Translations under genes and position numbers: made by a program
Shown here: positions 34,138-42,849 of the stretch, piece after piece
Layout: every line of letters starts with the position of its first letter
Numbering within the stretch: position 1 is the stretch's first letter
Assembly: GCA_002722095.1 (NCBI GenBank)
Contig: PBKG01000006.1
Location: 288,669-352,668 of the forward strand
Direction of reading: 5' to 3'
Length of the DNA stretch: 64,000 bases
From: Rhodospirillaceae bacterium
GTDB taxonomy: Bacteria > Pseudomonadota > Alphaproteobacteria > UBA8366
Notes under the pieces: model-generated
Seen by the model: the letters and a program-made list of their open reading frames with translations, nothing else
Database searches by the model: none
What the model was told of the DNA's origin: nothing

Positions 34138-35619
34138 TCATTTTTTCGACCCGGCCTCTAGCTTGGCAATGGTTCCGGTCGTGCTATGACCATCCAAAAT
34201 ATCGGCCAGCATCACTTCTCCACCCCAACCTGACACCAATTCCCCACCGACCACTTCGTCGAGTGCATAATCAGCACCCTTTACCAAAAGGTCCGGGCGT
34301 AGCGCCTCGATCAGCGCTAACGGTGTCTCTTCGTCGAAGATCACCACGAGATCGACGCTAGCGAGCGAGGCCAGCACCTGAGCGCGGCTGGATTCCGTTT
34401 GCACCGGCCGCTCCGGGCCTTTCAGCTGGCGCACCGAGCGGTCGCTATTCAAGCCGACGATCAACCGGTCGCAGGCTTCCCTCGCCTGGGCGAGAAGCGA
34501 GATATGGCCAGGATGCAATAAATCGAAACAGCCATTGGTGAACCCGCACCGAAGTTCTTGGCGTCGCCAGGTCGCGACCATGTCCTGGGCACCTGCCAAT
34601 GCGGCAACTTTCGCCTCCGTGCCCATCAGTGCGGATTCGTGTAACGCGGACAAGACCTCGGACGGATAGACCACTGCGGTGCCTATTTTGCCCACCACGA
34701 CGCCAGCGGCGATATTTGCGAACGCCGCGGCTACGGGTAGCTCCGCGCCAGCTCCGAGCGCCGCCGCCACTGCCGCGGCGACCGAGTCGCCTGCGCCCGA
34801 GACGTCGAAAACCTCGCGCGCGCGCGCCGGCAGATGTTCCGCGGCATCTGCGGTAACCAGGCTCATGCCTTGTTCGCTCCGGGTCGCCAAGACGGCTTTT
34901 GCACCGGATGTTTTGATGATCTGCCGAGCCGCAGCTATTACCTCTTCGTCGCTATCCACTGCCATTCCGCTGGCAGTGCTGAGTTCTTGGCGGTTCGGGG
35001 TCAACAAATCGGCACCGCGATAGCGGCTGTAGTCCGTCCCCTTTGGATCAACGACCACTAACGCACCGCGCTCCTGCGCGACTTGGATTAGGTCGGCGAT
35101 GATATCGTCAGCAAGCACGCCTTTCCCGTAATCGGACAACACCAACACGCCGTTCTGCTTCGGCAATTCTTTCTTTGCTGCCGCAAGAACCGCATTTGCC
35201 GATTTTTTTTCGATTGGCGAGGTGGATTCCCGGTCGGCGCGAAGCAATTGTTGGCCCGCGGCAAGGTAGCGGGTCTTGATTGTGGTCGGGCGGTTCTCTT
35301 CGGCAATCAGTGTGGCGGATAGGCGAGGGGTATCGTCCACCAGCGATTGGACATTACCACCTGCGTCGTCCTTTCCGATCACGGAGATCAAAGCGGCCTC
35401 AGCCCCAAGAGTGGCGATATTGCGCACCACATTTCCGGCGCCGCCCGGTATCTCGGTCTCGCGCTCGACACCGATCACCGGTATCGGCGCTTCGGGCGAG
35501 AGACGATCCGCGCGGCCCTCGATGAAACGGTCGAGCATGATGTCGCCGACGCAAACGACCCGAGAGGTGCCCAGCTTTTCCAGGAGCGCCGACAGAGTGC
35601 CGGTATCAGCCATGGCCAT
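34138..35619 (-). CDS. hldE: Bifunctional heptose 7-phosphate kinase / heptose 1-phosphate adenylyltransferase
   Basis: HldE (RfaE) makes ADP-heptose precursors for the lipopolysaccharide inner core. The N-terminal PfkB-type kinase (~1-325) has IPGGAGNVVRNIATLGA and the catalytic FDVSGAGDSVAAAVA. The C-terminal nucleotidyltransferase (~350-493) has FTNGCFDLLHPGHISLLAQA. The fused form is standard for Gram-negatives with a heptose core. Start candidates cluster: GTG 35622, ATG 35619, ATG 35613; I took ATG 35619, without strong ribosome-site evidence. It follows the HD-GYP-like sensor gene by about 14 bases on the same strand, but no functional connection is evident. Confidence 0.95.
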   Translation of the reverse strand: MAMADTGTLSALLEKLGTSRVVCVGDIMLDRFIEGRADRLSPEAPIPVIGVERETEIPGGAGNVVRNIATLGAEAALISVIGKDDAGGNVQSLVDDTPRLSATLIAEENRPTTIKTRYLAAGQQLLRADRESTSPIEKKSANAVLAAAKKELPKQNGVLVLSDYGKGVLADDIIADLIQVAQERGALVVVDPKGTDYSRYRGADLLTPNRQELSTASGMAVDSDEEVIAAARQIIKTSGAKAVLATRSEQGMSLVTADAAEHLPARAREVFDVSGAGDSVAAAVAAALGAGAELPVAAAFANIAAGVVVGKIGTAVVYPSEVLSALHESALMGTEAKVAALAGAQDMVATWRRQELRCGFTNGCFDLLHPGHISLLAQAREACDRLIVGLNSDRSVRQLKGPERPVQTESSRAQVLASLASVDLVVIFDEETPLALIEALRPDLLVKGADYALDEVVGGELVSGWGGEVMLADILDGHSTTGTIAKLEAGSKK

Positions 35620-35633
35620 CACTGAAAATCGGT

Positions 35634-37823
35634 TCAGTCATCCGACTCTTTGGGCGGCAGGCCGTAGCTACGCCACTTCTCGCGCCCGCCGCTATTGTCC
35701 AAATGGTTGGCAAGTGCGGTAACCACCTTGCGATCGAAACTCTTGCCCACTTCGCTCAGCAGAATATCCACCGCCTTGTCGAAATTCATGCCCGGCCGCC
35801 AAGAGCGCGCGCTTACCATACCGACAAAGGCATTGGCGACAGAGACCACACGGGCAGTGACGAGAATCTCCTCGCCTTTGAGACCCTTGGGCCCACCACT
35901 GCCGTCGAAGTTCTCCTGAATTTGACGCAGTGTGCCTTCGACCGAGCCATCGAATTCGATGTCTTTGATGAGATCCGCGCTAGTAAAGACGCTTTCGCGG
36001 ATCATTGCCATCTCTTCGTCGGTCAGTTTGTCCTGCTTGGTCAGAACTTCTGTCGGCACTTCGATCTTGCCCAAATTCATCAATGAGCCGGAGATTTCGA
36101 CGGTTTCCGTATCGACGTAATCGAGTTCCATCTCACTCGCGAGCGCGCGCGAAACTTCGGCGACGCGGGTCGAATGGTTGGCCGAGAACGGATCGCGACG
36201 ATCGACCACGCTTACCAATGCACGGACGAGCTGTTTAAGGATGCGTTCCCGACGCGCCCGTTCCGCCATCACTTCCGAGATATCCTGGGAGACCATCAGC
36301 ACGCCGGGCGGGAAATCTTCGCGGGCGGGCAACGGGATAAAATCCGATTTGTAGGTCATTTCTCCCTTGCCGGCGACCAACACTTCGTGAGTGACGCTCA
36401 TAGGCTCATCGCTCATCAAAACGTCCTGGACCCAACGTTCGATGCGTCGCCCTTGTTGCGGGCCGAGAACGCTGACCACCGATTTATCGAACAAGTCGCC
36501 ACGATCCATGCCGGTCAGGTCGAGGGCGATCTGGTTGAACCAGCGATACTTGCCTTCCTCGTCGAAGACAATTACCGAGTTCGGCTGGCTGTCGGTAACC
36601 AAATGCATGAAATTGCGTTGACCTTCGAATCGGATCGCCAGGGCCTGGAACCGTTCGGCGGCTTCGGTCGCGCGTTTTGAAGCCCCCTTGAACCACACTG
36701 CGACAAACGCGATCAGCAGCAAAATGATCAGCCCAACAAAGCCAAGCACCATATTGCGCAACCGCTCTTCGGCTTCGGCGAGAGATTCTTCCGAATCGAT
36801 CTTGTACATCAATCGCCAAGGCGCTCCTTCGATCGTCCGATGTACTACCAACACCTCCTTCTCGCGATAGTCGGTCTTGATGGCGAATTGTTCCTTGCCA
36901 TCGACAGCAAACGCCGCAGCCAAATTAGGCGTATCGAGATTGAGTTTGCGCTTCAGCGCCGGCGACCCATCAAGCAATGGCGAGATATATTGGATCGTTC
37001 GTTCCTTTAGCCGCAGCAGCACCGCCTCGGCGGTCTTGTCCACATTGCCCGGCTGTTTCAGGAGTGGAAACAACTCCTTGCCGTAGACTTTCACGCCAAC
37101 GACCAACCCGACGCTCTTATCAGGATCGGTTTCGGAGGCAATTGGTGCCGTAAACATAATCGACGGAGTTTTGTCGGGGCCGAAATAGATGGTCGACATA
37201 GCCGGCTTGTCTTTAGGTGCCCGGGCAAGTTCGGCGCGCAATTCATCGTTGATCGGCGGAAAACTGTCGCTGGCAACTAGCGCTTCTCCCTTCAATGAAA
37301 CGATGCCGAGACCCGAATAGCCATATTGCTCTGTCGCCGCCTTGGCACCTTCGCCCTTAATTTTACTAATGAAGCCAGCTTGTTGGGCCCGGCTGTTGAG
37401 CAAATTTTGGAGAAATTGCAGTTCCGGCGAATCTGCTACCTGCCCACCGGCGGCCTCGGCCTGCTCGACATAAAATCCAACGCCCTGGGTGACATTGGGG
37501 TCGGTGATTGCGCGGACTTCCTCGACCTGTTTGGAAATCCATTTTTCAATGACGTCGCGGCGGCTATCGATGATGATCGACAGACGGTCTTGCCAGCGCT
37601 GCACCTCACGCTCCCTTTGCGCTTCGACGAATTGCAATGCCGCGAATATTCCAGCCACCGCTGCGACCAAAAGCACCAGCCCGGTGATCGCCATTTTCGC
37701 GACGGTGCTTTTCTCCGCCGGGCGCACCGCACTACTGGGCGCCTTTTTTTCCTTAGCCGCCGGTTTGCTTTCTTCCGATTTCTCTTCTTCTTTGGTTTCT
37801 TTTTCAGCGTCGGATTCGCTCAT
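35634..37823 (-). CDS. Membrane sensor with PAS domain and catalytically degenerate HD-GYP domain
   Basis: A 729-residue predicted signalling protein. Residues 1-40 are Lys/Glu-rich. Membrane segments at ~43-65 and ~370-392 enclose a ~300-residue periplasmic sensor of double-Cache type. Cytoplasmic PAS follows (FMHLVTDSQPNSVIVFDEEG), then an HD-GYP-like domain at ~535-729. The domain keeps the outline (NHSTRVAEVSRALASEM, LGKIEVPTEVLTKQDKLTDEE, ARVVSVANAFVGM). However, the metal-binding HD is MN at ~582-583, HHE is IQE at ~635-637, GYP is GGP at ~643-645, and VADAF has become VANAF. Cyclic-di-GMP hydrolysis is therefore unlikely; sensing or binding is possible. ATG 37823 has a GGGGGA ribosome site. 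Confidence 0.85.
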   Translation of the reverse strand: MSESDAEKETKEEEKSEESKPAAKEKKAPSSAVRPAEKSTVAKMAITGLVLLVAAVAGIFAALQFVEAQREREVQRWQDRLSIIIDSRRDVIEKWISKQVEEVRAITDPNVTQGVGFYVEQAEAAGGQVADSPELQFLQNLLNSRAQQAGFISKIKGEGAKAATEQYGYSGLGIVSLKGEALVASDSFPPINDELRAELARAPKDKPAMSTIYFGPDKTPSIMFTAPIASETDPDKSVGLVVGVKVYGKELFPLLKQPGNVDKTAEAVLLRLKERTIQYISPLLDGSPALKRKLNLDTPNLAAAFAVDGKEQFAIKTDYREKEVLVVHRTIEGAPWRLMYKIDSEESLAEAEERLRNMVLGFVGLIILLLIAFVAVWFKGASKRATEAAERFQALAIRFEGQRNFMHLVTDSQPNSVIVFDEEGKYRWFNQIALDLTGMDRGDLFDKSVVSVLGPQQGRRIERWVQDVLMSDEPMSVTHEVLVAGKGEMTYKSDFIPLPAREDFPPGVLMVSQDISEVMAERARRERILKQLVRALVSVVDRRDPFSANHSTRVAEVSRALASEMELDYVDTETVEISGSLMNLGKIEVPTEVLTKQDKLTDEEMAMIRESVFTSADLIKDIEFDGSVEGTLRQIQENFDGSGGPKGLKGEEILVTARVVSVANAFVGMVSARSWRPGMNFDKAVDILLSEVGKSFDRKVVTALANHLDNSGGREKWRSYGLPPKESDD

Positions 37824-38081
37824 GATGTCCCCCAAGGTGCCGCCGCCTTCCGGCGCGCAAGTTCAAATCTCGGTGATTTGACCACAATAACGCACAATAT
37901 GTGACAAATAGCACTGTCGGTCGATAGAACGTTTTATATAGTACACTGTCGAAACCGTAAGAATAGTTGATAAAGTACCAATAAGAAATCTATAAGACAC
38001 TAGGTTGAGGCACAAAACGTGCGTAAAGTATCTGAAATAAAAGGATAAAATCAAACGGCATCCCTTGCCGCAGGGATTCTA

Positions 38082-38735
38082 TTGCTGGCCGTTGCGCTAG
38101 TGCCCGTGTCGGCAAATGCGGCAAAACCGCAAAAGTTGTTCGGAACATCCGAAATCCGCTCGTCGAAAATCACCAAATTCAAAAAATGGTCGACGGTGGT
38201 TACCCGGTACAACAAAGAAAAACCCAACGAATTGAAGGCCTGCCGGCCTTCGCCCCGCAACCGGTGCATGCTGGCTCGCTGGCGCATTTTCCTAAAGCAG
38301 ATCGCCAACGACCCACCCCGCGTTAAAATCAACAAAATCAACGCGTATCATAATAAATGGCGCTACCTGTTGGACCCGGTCAATTACAAGAAAAAGGACT
38401 ACTGGGCGACGCCGAAGCAGTTCTTCGCACGCCGCGGAGACTGCGAAGACTATGCGATTTCCAAATATATGGCGCTAAAACATGTCGGCTTTTCCGAAAA
38501 GGATATGCGGGTTGTGGTCGTACAGGATCTCAATTTGCGCGTCGGACACGCTATCCTGATCGTCTATTTGGATGGCAAGCCGCTACTCCTGGACAATCAG
38601 ATCAAACAGGTAATCGACGCCAATCGGGTCCGCCACTACCGACCGATTTACTCCATAAACGAAAAGAATTGGTGGCTTCATCGCGGCTTTAAAGGCAAGG
38701 GCAAAGCCAAACGCAAGCGGCGGACACGCCGATAA
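38082..38735 (+). CDS. Bacterial transglutaminase-like cysteine proteinase (LapG-like), periplasmic
   Basis: A ~217-residue BTLCP family protein with the triad cysteine in RRGDCEDYAISK, histidine in LRVGHAILIVYLDG and aspartate in PLLLDNQIKQV, plus a strongly basic tail. LapG of this family cleaves a surface adhesin when released by the c-di-GMP receptor LapD. The hydrophobic stretch LAAGILLLAVALVPVSANA is a signal peptide, so it acts in the periplasm. The start is odd: the frame opens at 38049 right after TAA and offers only TTG 38082 or ATT 38076, which leave no basic n-region. A basic KRHP peptide lies in another frame just upstream. A frameshift, a rare start codon or a sequence error is likely. 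Confidence 0.82.
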   Translation: MLAVALVPVSANAAKPQKLFGTSEIRSSKITKFKKWSTVVTRYNKEKPNELKACRPSPRNRCMLARWRIFLKQIANDPPRVKINKINAYHNKWRYLLDPVNYKKKDYWATPKQFFARRGDCEDYAISKYMALKHVGFSEKDMRVVVVQDLNLRVGHAILIVYLDGKPLLLDNQIKQVIDANRVRHYRPIYSINEKNWWLHRGFKGKGKAKRKRRTRR

Positions 38736-38881
38736 AGTCAGGCCGGAGCAGAGAAAAGAATAAGGACTGTAATAAAAGTCTTATCGCGGTCTATAGTGTG
38801 AACGGATAGGTATTATGATGCGCTATCAGGGAATTTTGTCGGTTCGCCGGCGGGCGCAATAAATTTAGGAGCAACGTCTAA

Positions 38882-40132
38882 ATGGCCTTGGAACAACAAG
38901 GTGCCAGCCAAGAATATTTGTTGTTGGACTACGCGCAACGCCTCGAACGGCATCGCCAGGACCGGCGTGCGGTTCATATACATTTGTCGCGTCTGAAGCC
39001 ACAAAACCGGCGTGAGCAGCACATTCGGATTGCCGCGAATACCTTTGAAGAGTTGGTAAAGCAATTCGAAGGACAAATTTTCATGCTCTCCACCGCGGAT
39101 TTGATCTTTGTCTGTCGAGGCGCCTCCGAAGCGGATATCGACGATGCGATCGTCAAGCTGCGGTACCTCTTCAGTGAAGATCCGCTCGCTGCCACCGATG
39201 GAGATCAGGATCAATTCGCCACTTGGTATGACGTCGAAACTCAGTATCCGCGTTTTTTATCGATGGCGGAAAAGCTCTACGAAGAGGAACAGGAGCGCGC
39301 CAAAAAACAGAGTCAACTGGCGGAACAGGAAGACGGGGAAAAAGCCGAAACACGAAAACCTTTGGGCCCCGAGCAACTCGGCCGGCTCGAATCGTTCCTG
39401 CGACAGGCCGATTTATCCAGCGTTCTACGTCGCCAGCCGGTTTGCGTTATGGCCTCCGATGCGCCGCCGAAGCCGATATTGAAAGAACTATTTGTCGCTA
39501 TCGGAGAACTGGCGGAAACGGTCTTGCCGGAAGTGGATTTGGTCGCCAATCGTTGGCTTTTCCAGCATTTGACGCAAACCTTTGACCGCAGAGTATTGAA
39601 GGTATTGAGCCGTGGTGAAGATACCGATCTTCATTCGTCTTTCAGCATTAATCTCAATGTGGACACATTGATGTCACCGGAGTTCCTCGACTTTGACGCG
39701 TCACTGCGTATGGGGAGCCGCGGTACTATCGTCATCGAAGTACAACTGGTCGATATTTTTGCCGATATTCCAGGCTTTATGTTTGCCCGAGATTTCGTAC
39801 GCGAAAAAGGCTATCGCGTGTGCCTCGATGGGGTGAACAGTGCAAGCTTGCCTTTCGTCGATCGACGCAAGCTCGGTGTAGATCTCGTCAAAATTTTCTG
39901 GAGCCAGGATATGCTCGCGGCGGGCGACGGCGACAACCAAGCTAACGATACGGTGCGCGAGGCAATCGGCCAAATCGGCAAATCGCGCGTCATTTTTGCC
40001 CGGTGCGACAGCCCAACGTCGATTAGGGCGGGCCAAGGTCTAGGTGTCACCATGTTCCAGGGTCGCCATGTTGATACCGTGTTGTACGCGGAATCACGAC
40101 GGCGGCCGGTAGCCAGACCGGCGGCTCGCTAA
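38882..40132 (+). CDS. Soluble protein with degenerate EAL-type domain
   Basis: A 416-residue protein without signal or membrane segment. The N-terminal half (~1-140) has GGDEF-like spacing but no motif and is followed by an acidic/lysine coiled region (LYEEEQERAKKQSQLAEQ). The C-terminal half follows the EAL barrel: WLFQHLTQTFDRRVLKVL, SFSINLNVDTLMSPEFLDF, TIVIEVQLVDIF, then CLDGVNSASLPFVDRRKLGVDLVKIFW where an active enzyme has DDFG and KID. The EALLR motif and most metal-binding acids are missing. So it may bind c-di-GMP or a protein partner but should not hydrolyse. It lies 146 bases after the LapG-like protease gene, and AGGAG precedes its ATG. Confidence 0.8.
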   Translation: MALEQQGASQEYLLLDYAQRLERHRQDRRAVHIHLSRLKPQNRREQHIRIAANTFEELVKQFEGQIFMLSTADLIFVCRGASEADIDDAIVKLRYLFSEDPLAATDGDQDQFATWYDVETQYPRFLSMAEKLYEEEQERAKKQSQLAEQEDGEKAETRKPLGPEQLGRLESFLRQADLSSVLRRQPVCVMASDAPPKPILKELFVAIGELAETVLPEVDLVANRWLFQHLTQTFDRRVLKVLSRGEDTDLHSSFSINLNVDTLMSPEFLDFDASLRMGSRGTIVIEVQLVDIFADIPGFMFARDFVREKGYRVCLDGVNSASLPFVDRRKLGVDLVKIFWSQDMLAAGDGDNQANDTVREAIGQIGKSRVIFARCDSPTSIRAGQGLGVTMFQGRHVDTVLYAESRRRPVARPAAR

Positions 40133-40148
40133 GCTCCGATCCTATCGT

Positions 40149-40703
40149 CTAATTTCTCGGCGCGTGTTTGTTCAAAATACGCTGCAGGGTTCGCCGATGC
40201 ATTTTCAGGCGCCGCGCTGTTTCGGACACATTGCGGTTACATTGTTCGTAAACTCGCTGAATATGTTCCCAACGTACACGGTCTGCCGACATCGGATCCT
40301 CCGGCGGCGGCGGTAAAGGTCGTTCGGTTTCCAGCAAGGCGGCGGCAATCGCATCCGCATCGGCCGGTTTAGGTAGGTAATCGACCGCCCCCGCTTTTAC
40401 CGCTTCGACAGCGGTCGCGATATTTCCATAACCGGTCAGTATAACGATGCGCACATCGGTGCGGACTTCTCGCAACGCCTTAACGATTTCAAGTCCGTTA
40501 CCATCCTCCAATCGGAGATCGACAATTGCATAGGCTGGCGGACGATGCGAAGCCATGTCGATGCCTTCGGTGACGCTTCCAGCCACTTCGGGCATAAAAT
40601 TGCGTTTTTCTAACGCCCTGGCCAAACGATTCCGCAATGGGGCGTCGTCATCGACGATCAGGAGCGTACGATCCGCAGGCAAACCCGACGACAATTCGTT
40701 CAC
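40149..40703 (-). CDS. regA: Redox response regulator RegA/ActR/PrrA
   Basis: A 184-residue regulator with an N-terminal receiver (VDDD, phospho-acceptor Asp62 in AIVDLRLEDGNGLE, TGY, KPA) and a short C-terminal Fis-type helix-turn-helix (RNVSETARRLKMHRRTLQRILNKHAPR). This compact layout and the near-invariant DNA-binding helix define RegA/ActR/PrrA, which control respiration, photosynthesis, nitrogen and carbon fixation in response to redox. GTG 40703 overlaps the regB stop as GTGA and follows GGAGAGA, so the pair is translationally coupled. Confidence 0.95.
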   Translation of the reverse strand: MNELSSGLPADRTLLIVDDDAPLRNRLARALEKRNFMPEVAGSVTEGIDMASHRPPAYAIVDLRLEDGNGLEIVKALREVRTDVRIVILTGYGNIATAVEAVKAGAVDYLPKPADADAIAAALLETERPLPPPPEDPMSADRVRWEHIQRVYEQCNRNVSETARRLKMHRRTLQRILNKHAPRN

Positions 40704-42022
40704 AATCTCTCTCCTTCAGTAGCGCTATTATCCAAGATAGCGCGTGACCAGCTTATCTCAACCTTAGCACCGTCTCTATTGCTGAACCTCAAGTCCGCCT
40801 CGGTGCGCTGCAATAATGTATTTGCAATGAAAATACCCAATCCCAAATTCTCGCCGCTACCCGCCCGCGTCGAAATATAAGGCTCGCCGATAGCCGATAA
40901 AACCGATGGCGCAAAACCGGGGCCATCGTCCTGGACCGTTAGCCGGATCGTTTCATCGGTCCAATACAATTTTAAACGCACATGTCGATCGGCGAACTGC
41001 ACCGCGTTTTGAATGAGGTTTCCCAGGCCATGCACCATCTCGGGTCCGTAAGGAAGATAGGGCTCCTCGCCGACGGCATCTTCCTCGACCAAAACCGACA
41101 CCTCGATACCTTCCACACTGTAGGGCGCGCGTGCGGTTTCAATCAGCGCAGAGAAAGGCAAGCGCGCGAATGGCGCTGTAGCAGAGGCTTCCGGCGTTTG
41201 AGCGAGCCCGGTGATGATTTCGCGGCAACGTTCTGACTGGCTGAGCAAGAGCTGCACATCCTCGGCAATCGGGCTGTCCTTGGGAACCTCTTGCGAAAGC
41301 TCGTTGGCAACAACGGTGATTGTTGCCAGTGGTGAACCCAACTCGTGCGCCGCAGCAGCCGCCAATCCCCCAAGCGCAGAAACCCGCTGTTCACGCGCCA
41401 ACGAGGCCTGGGTCGCTGCCAACGCTTCGGACATCCGTCTCCCCTCTTCAGAGACCGACCAGACATATGTCGCAATGAAAACCACCGCGACCGCAAGCGC
41501 GGTCCATATTGCCAGCAAATAAGTCGGTTCGAGTTCGATAGGCCATCCGCTCCAAGGTAAGGGAAGGTGATAGCTCCCGAGAAGCGATATGCAGACCATT
41601 GCCAGCACGATGAGACCAATTGTCGCGCCACGCGACAGAATAGTCGCTGAGACCATTGCTGGGGCAATGATCAGGATTACGAAGGGGTTGGCTAGCCCGC
41701 CGGTCAGATAAAGCAACACGCTTAGCTGTATTACGTCGAAGCCCAGCAACAGCACGGCTTCCCGCTCGGTCATGCGCCGGCGCCCACGACCACGGCCCAT
41801 AAGTATTAAGTTCGAAAGCGCCAAAGCAAAAACGGCACCGAGACACGGCAGCAACGGCAAATCGAACTCGAGCCCGAAATTGACCACGACCAGCGTCGCA
41901 GTCTGGCCAGCGGCAGCAACCCAACGCACTAAAATTAGAGTTCGCAGATGAATTTGCCCTGCTTGAATTACACTCAAGCCGGTGCGCGTGCTGTCGTCAT
42001 TATCTGGTGTGCGCTTGAACAT
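40700..42022 (-). CDS. regB: Redox sensor histidine kinase RegB/ActS/PrrB
   Basis: A 440-residue kinase with about six membrane segments at ~30-185, the ubiquinone-binding heptad GGLANPF at 108-114, the H-box AAAAHELGSPLATI with His226 and the redox-active cysteine in SQSERCREII (Cys266). Both residues fall within one position of the well-studied Rhodobacter RegB His225 and Cys265. An HATPase domain follows (LIQNAVQFA, VQDDGPGFAP, LGLGIFIANTLL). It should phosphorylate RegA when quinone is reduced or oxygen is low. ATG 42022 is preferred to the long frame to 42070. It is divergent from an ABC exporter operon. Confidence 0.95.
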   Translation of the reverse strand: MFKRTPDNDDSTRTGLSVIQAGQIHLRTLILVRWVAAAGQTATLVVVNFGLEFDLPLLPCLGAVFALALSNLILMGRGRGRRRMTEREAVLLLGFDVIQLSVLLYLTGGLANPFVILIIAPAMVSATILSRGATIGLIVLAMVCISLLGSYHLPLPWSGWPIELEPTYLLAIWTALAVAVVFIATYVWSVSEEGRRMSEALAATQASLAREQRVSALGGLAAAAAHELGSPLATITVVANELSQEVPKDSPIAEDVQLLLSQSERCREIITGLAQTPEASATAPFARLPFSALIETARAPYSVEGIEVSVLVEEDAVGEEPYLPYGPEMVHGLGNLIQNAVQFADRHVRLKLYWTDETIRLTVQDDGPGFAPSVLSAIGEPYISTRAGSGENLGLGIFIANTLLQRTEADLRFSNRDGAKVEISWSRAILDNSATEGERL

Positions 42023-42099
42023 CGCTCCTTTCCATACCTTCCGATTTAGAGCATCCGCCCTTGCTTTCACAGGCGCAACCCAACCATATAAGTTTCGTC

Positions 42100-42849
42100 A
42101 TGTTAGAAAACCCCATCATTTCCGTCAGCAATCTATCCAAGCGCTTCGGCGCAGTGCGAGCAGTCGACGAAATCTCTTTCGAAATTGCGGCCGGGTCGGT
42201 TACCGCACTTCTGGGCGCCAACGGCGCTGGCAAAACGACCACAATTGCCATGCTGTTGGGCTTGGTCGTCCCGAGCGCGGGCAAAATTTCGATATTCGGT
42301 ATCGACATGCTTAAAAACCGATATCGGGCTCTGGCGCGAATGAATTTTTCTTCGCCATATATCGACCTACCGCAGCGTTTGAGCGTGAAGCAAAATCTTG
42401 CGGTCTATGCTCGCCTCTATGGAATTGCTGCAATCGACGAACGGCTCTCGACACTCGCCAAAGATCTGCAAATCTCTGAGTTTATCGATCGGCCATACGG
42501 CACTCTTTCTGCCGGACAACGAACTCGGGTGATGTTAGCAAAAGCACTCCTTAACGAACCCGAGCTGCTGTTGCTCGACGAACCTACCGCAAGTCTCGAT
42601 CCCGATAGCGCCGATTGGATTCGGCGCTATCTCTCCGACTATCGAAAGCACACCGGCGCAGCAATCCTGCTGGCTAGCCACAACATGCAAGAAGTCGAAC
42701 GGCTCTGCGACTACGTGCTCATGATGGAACATGGCCGCATTACCGACACCGGAACACCGAAGCGGCTGATCGAAGCCTATGGCAGAGATAGCCTGGAAGA
42801 AGTCTTCCTCGCCGTTGCACGCAGAACTCCAGAAAAGCAGGTCGATTGA
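42100..42849 (+). CDS. ABC transporter ATP-binding protein (ABC-2 export type)
   Basis: A 249-residue ATPase with Walker A LLGANGAGKTTTIAMLLG, signature TLSAGQRTRVMLAKALL (an SAGQ variant of SGGQ), Walker B LLLLDEPTASLDPD and switch histidine ASHNMQEVE. The ATG at 42100 is taken; an earlier TTG at 42061 overlaps nothing but adds no family sequence. The next gene encodes the matching permease, with a one-base overlap. The substrate is unknown; related systems export drugs, lipids or polysaccharides. It is divergent from regB and could be subject to RegA, though I see no site. Confidence 0.92.
   Translation: MLENPIISVSNLSKRFGAVRAVDEISFEIAAGSVTALLGANGAGKTTTIAMLLGLVVPSAGKISIFGIDMLKNRYRALARMNFSSPYIDLPQRLSVKQNLAVYARLYGIAAIDERLSTLAKDLQISEFIDRPYGTLSAGQRTRVMLAKALLNEPELLLLDEPTASLDPDSADWIRRYLSDYRKHTGAAILLASHNMQEVERLCDYVLMMEHGRITDTGTPKRLIEAYGRDSLEEVFLAVARRTPEKQVD

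Noticed and set aside
37912..37951. Direct repeat CACTGTCG spaced by about three helical turns
   Set aside because: Eight-base repeat with two copies can arise by chance in an AT-rich intergenic region; no known regulator motif matches.
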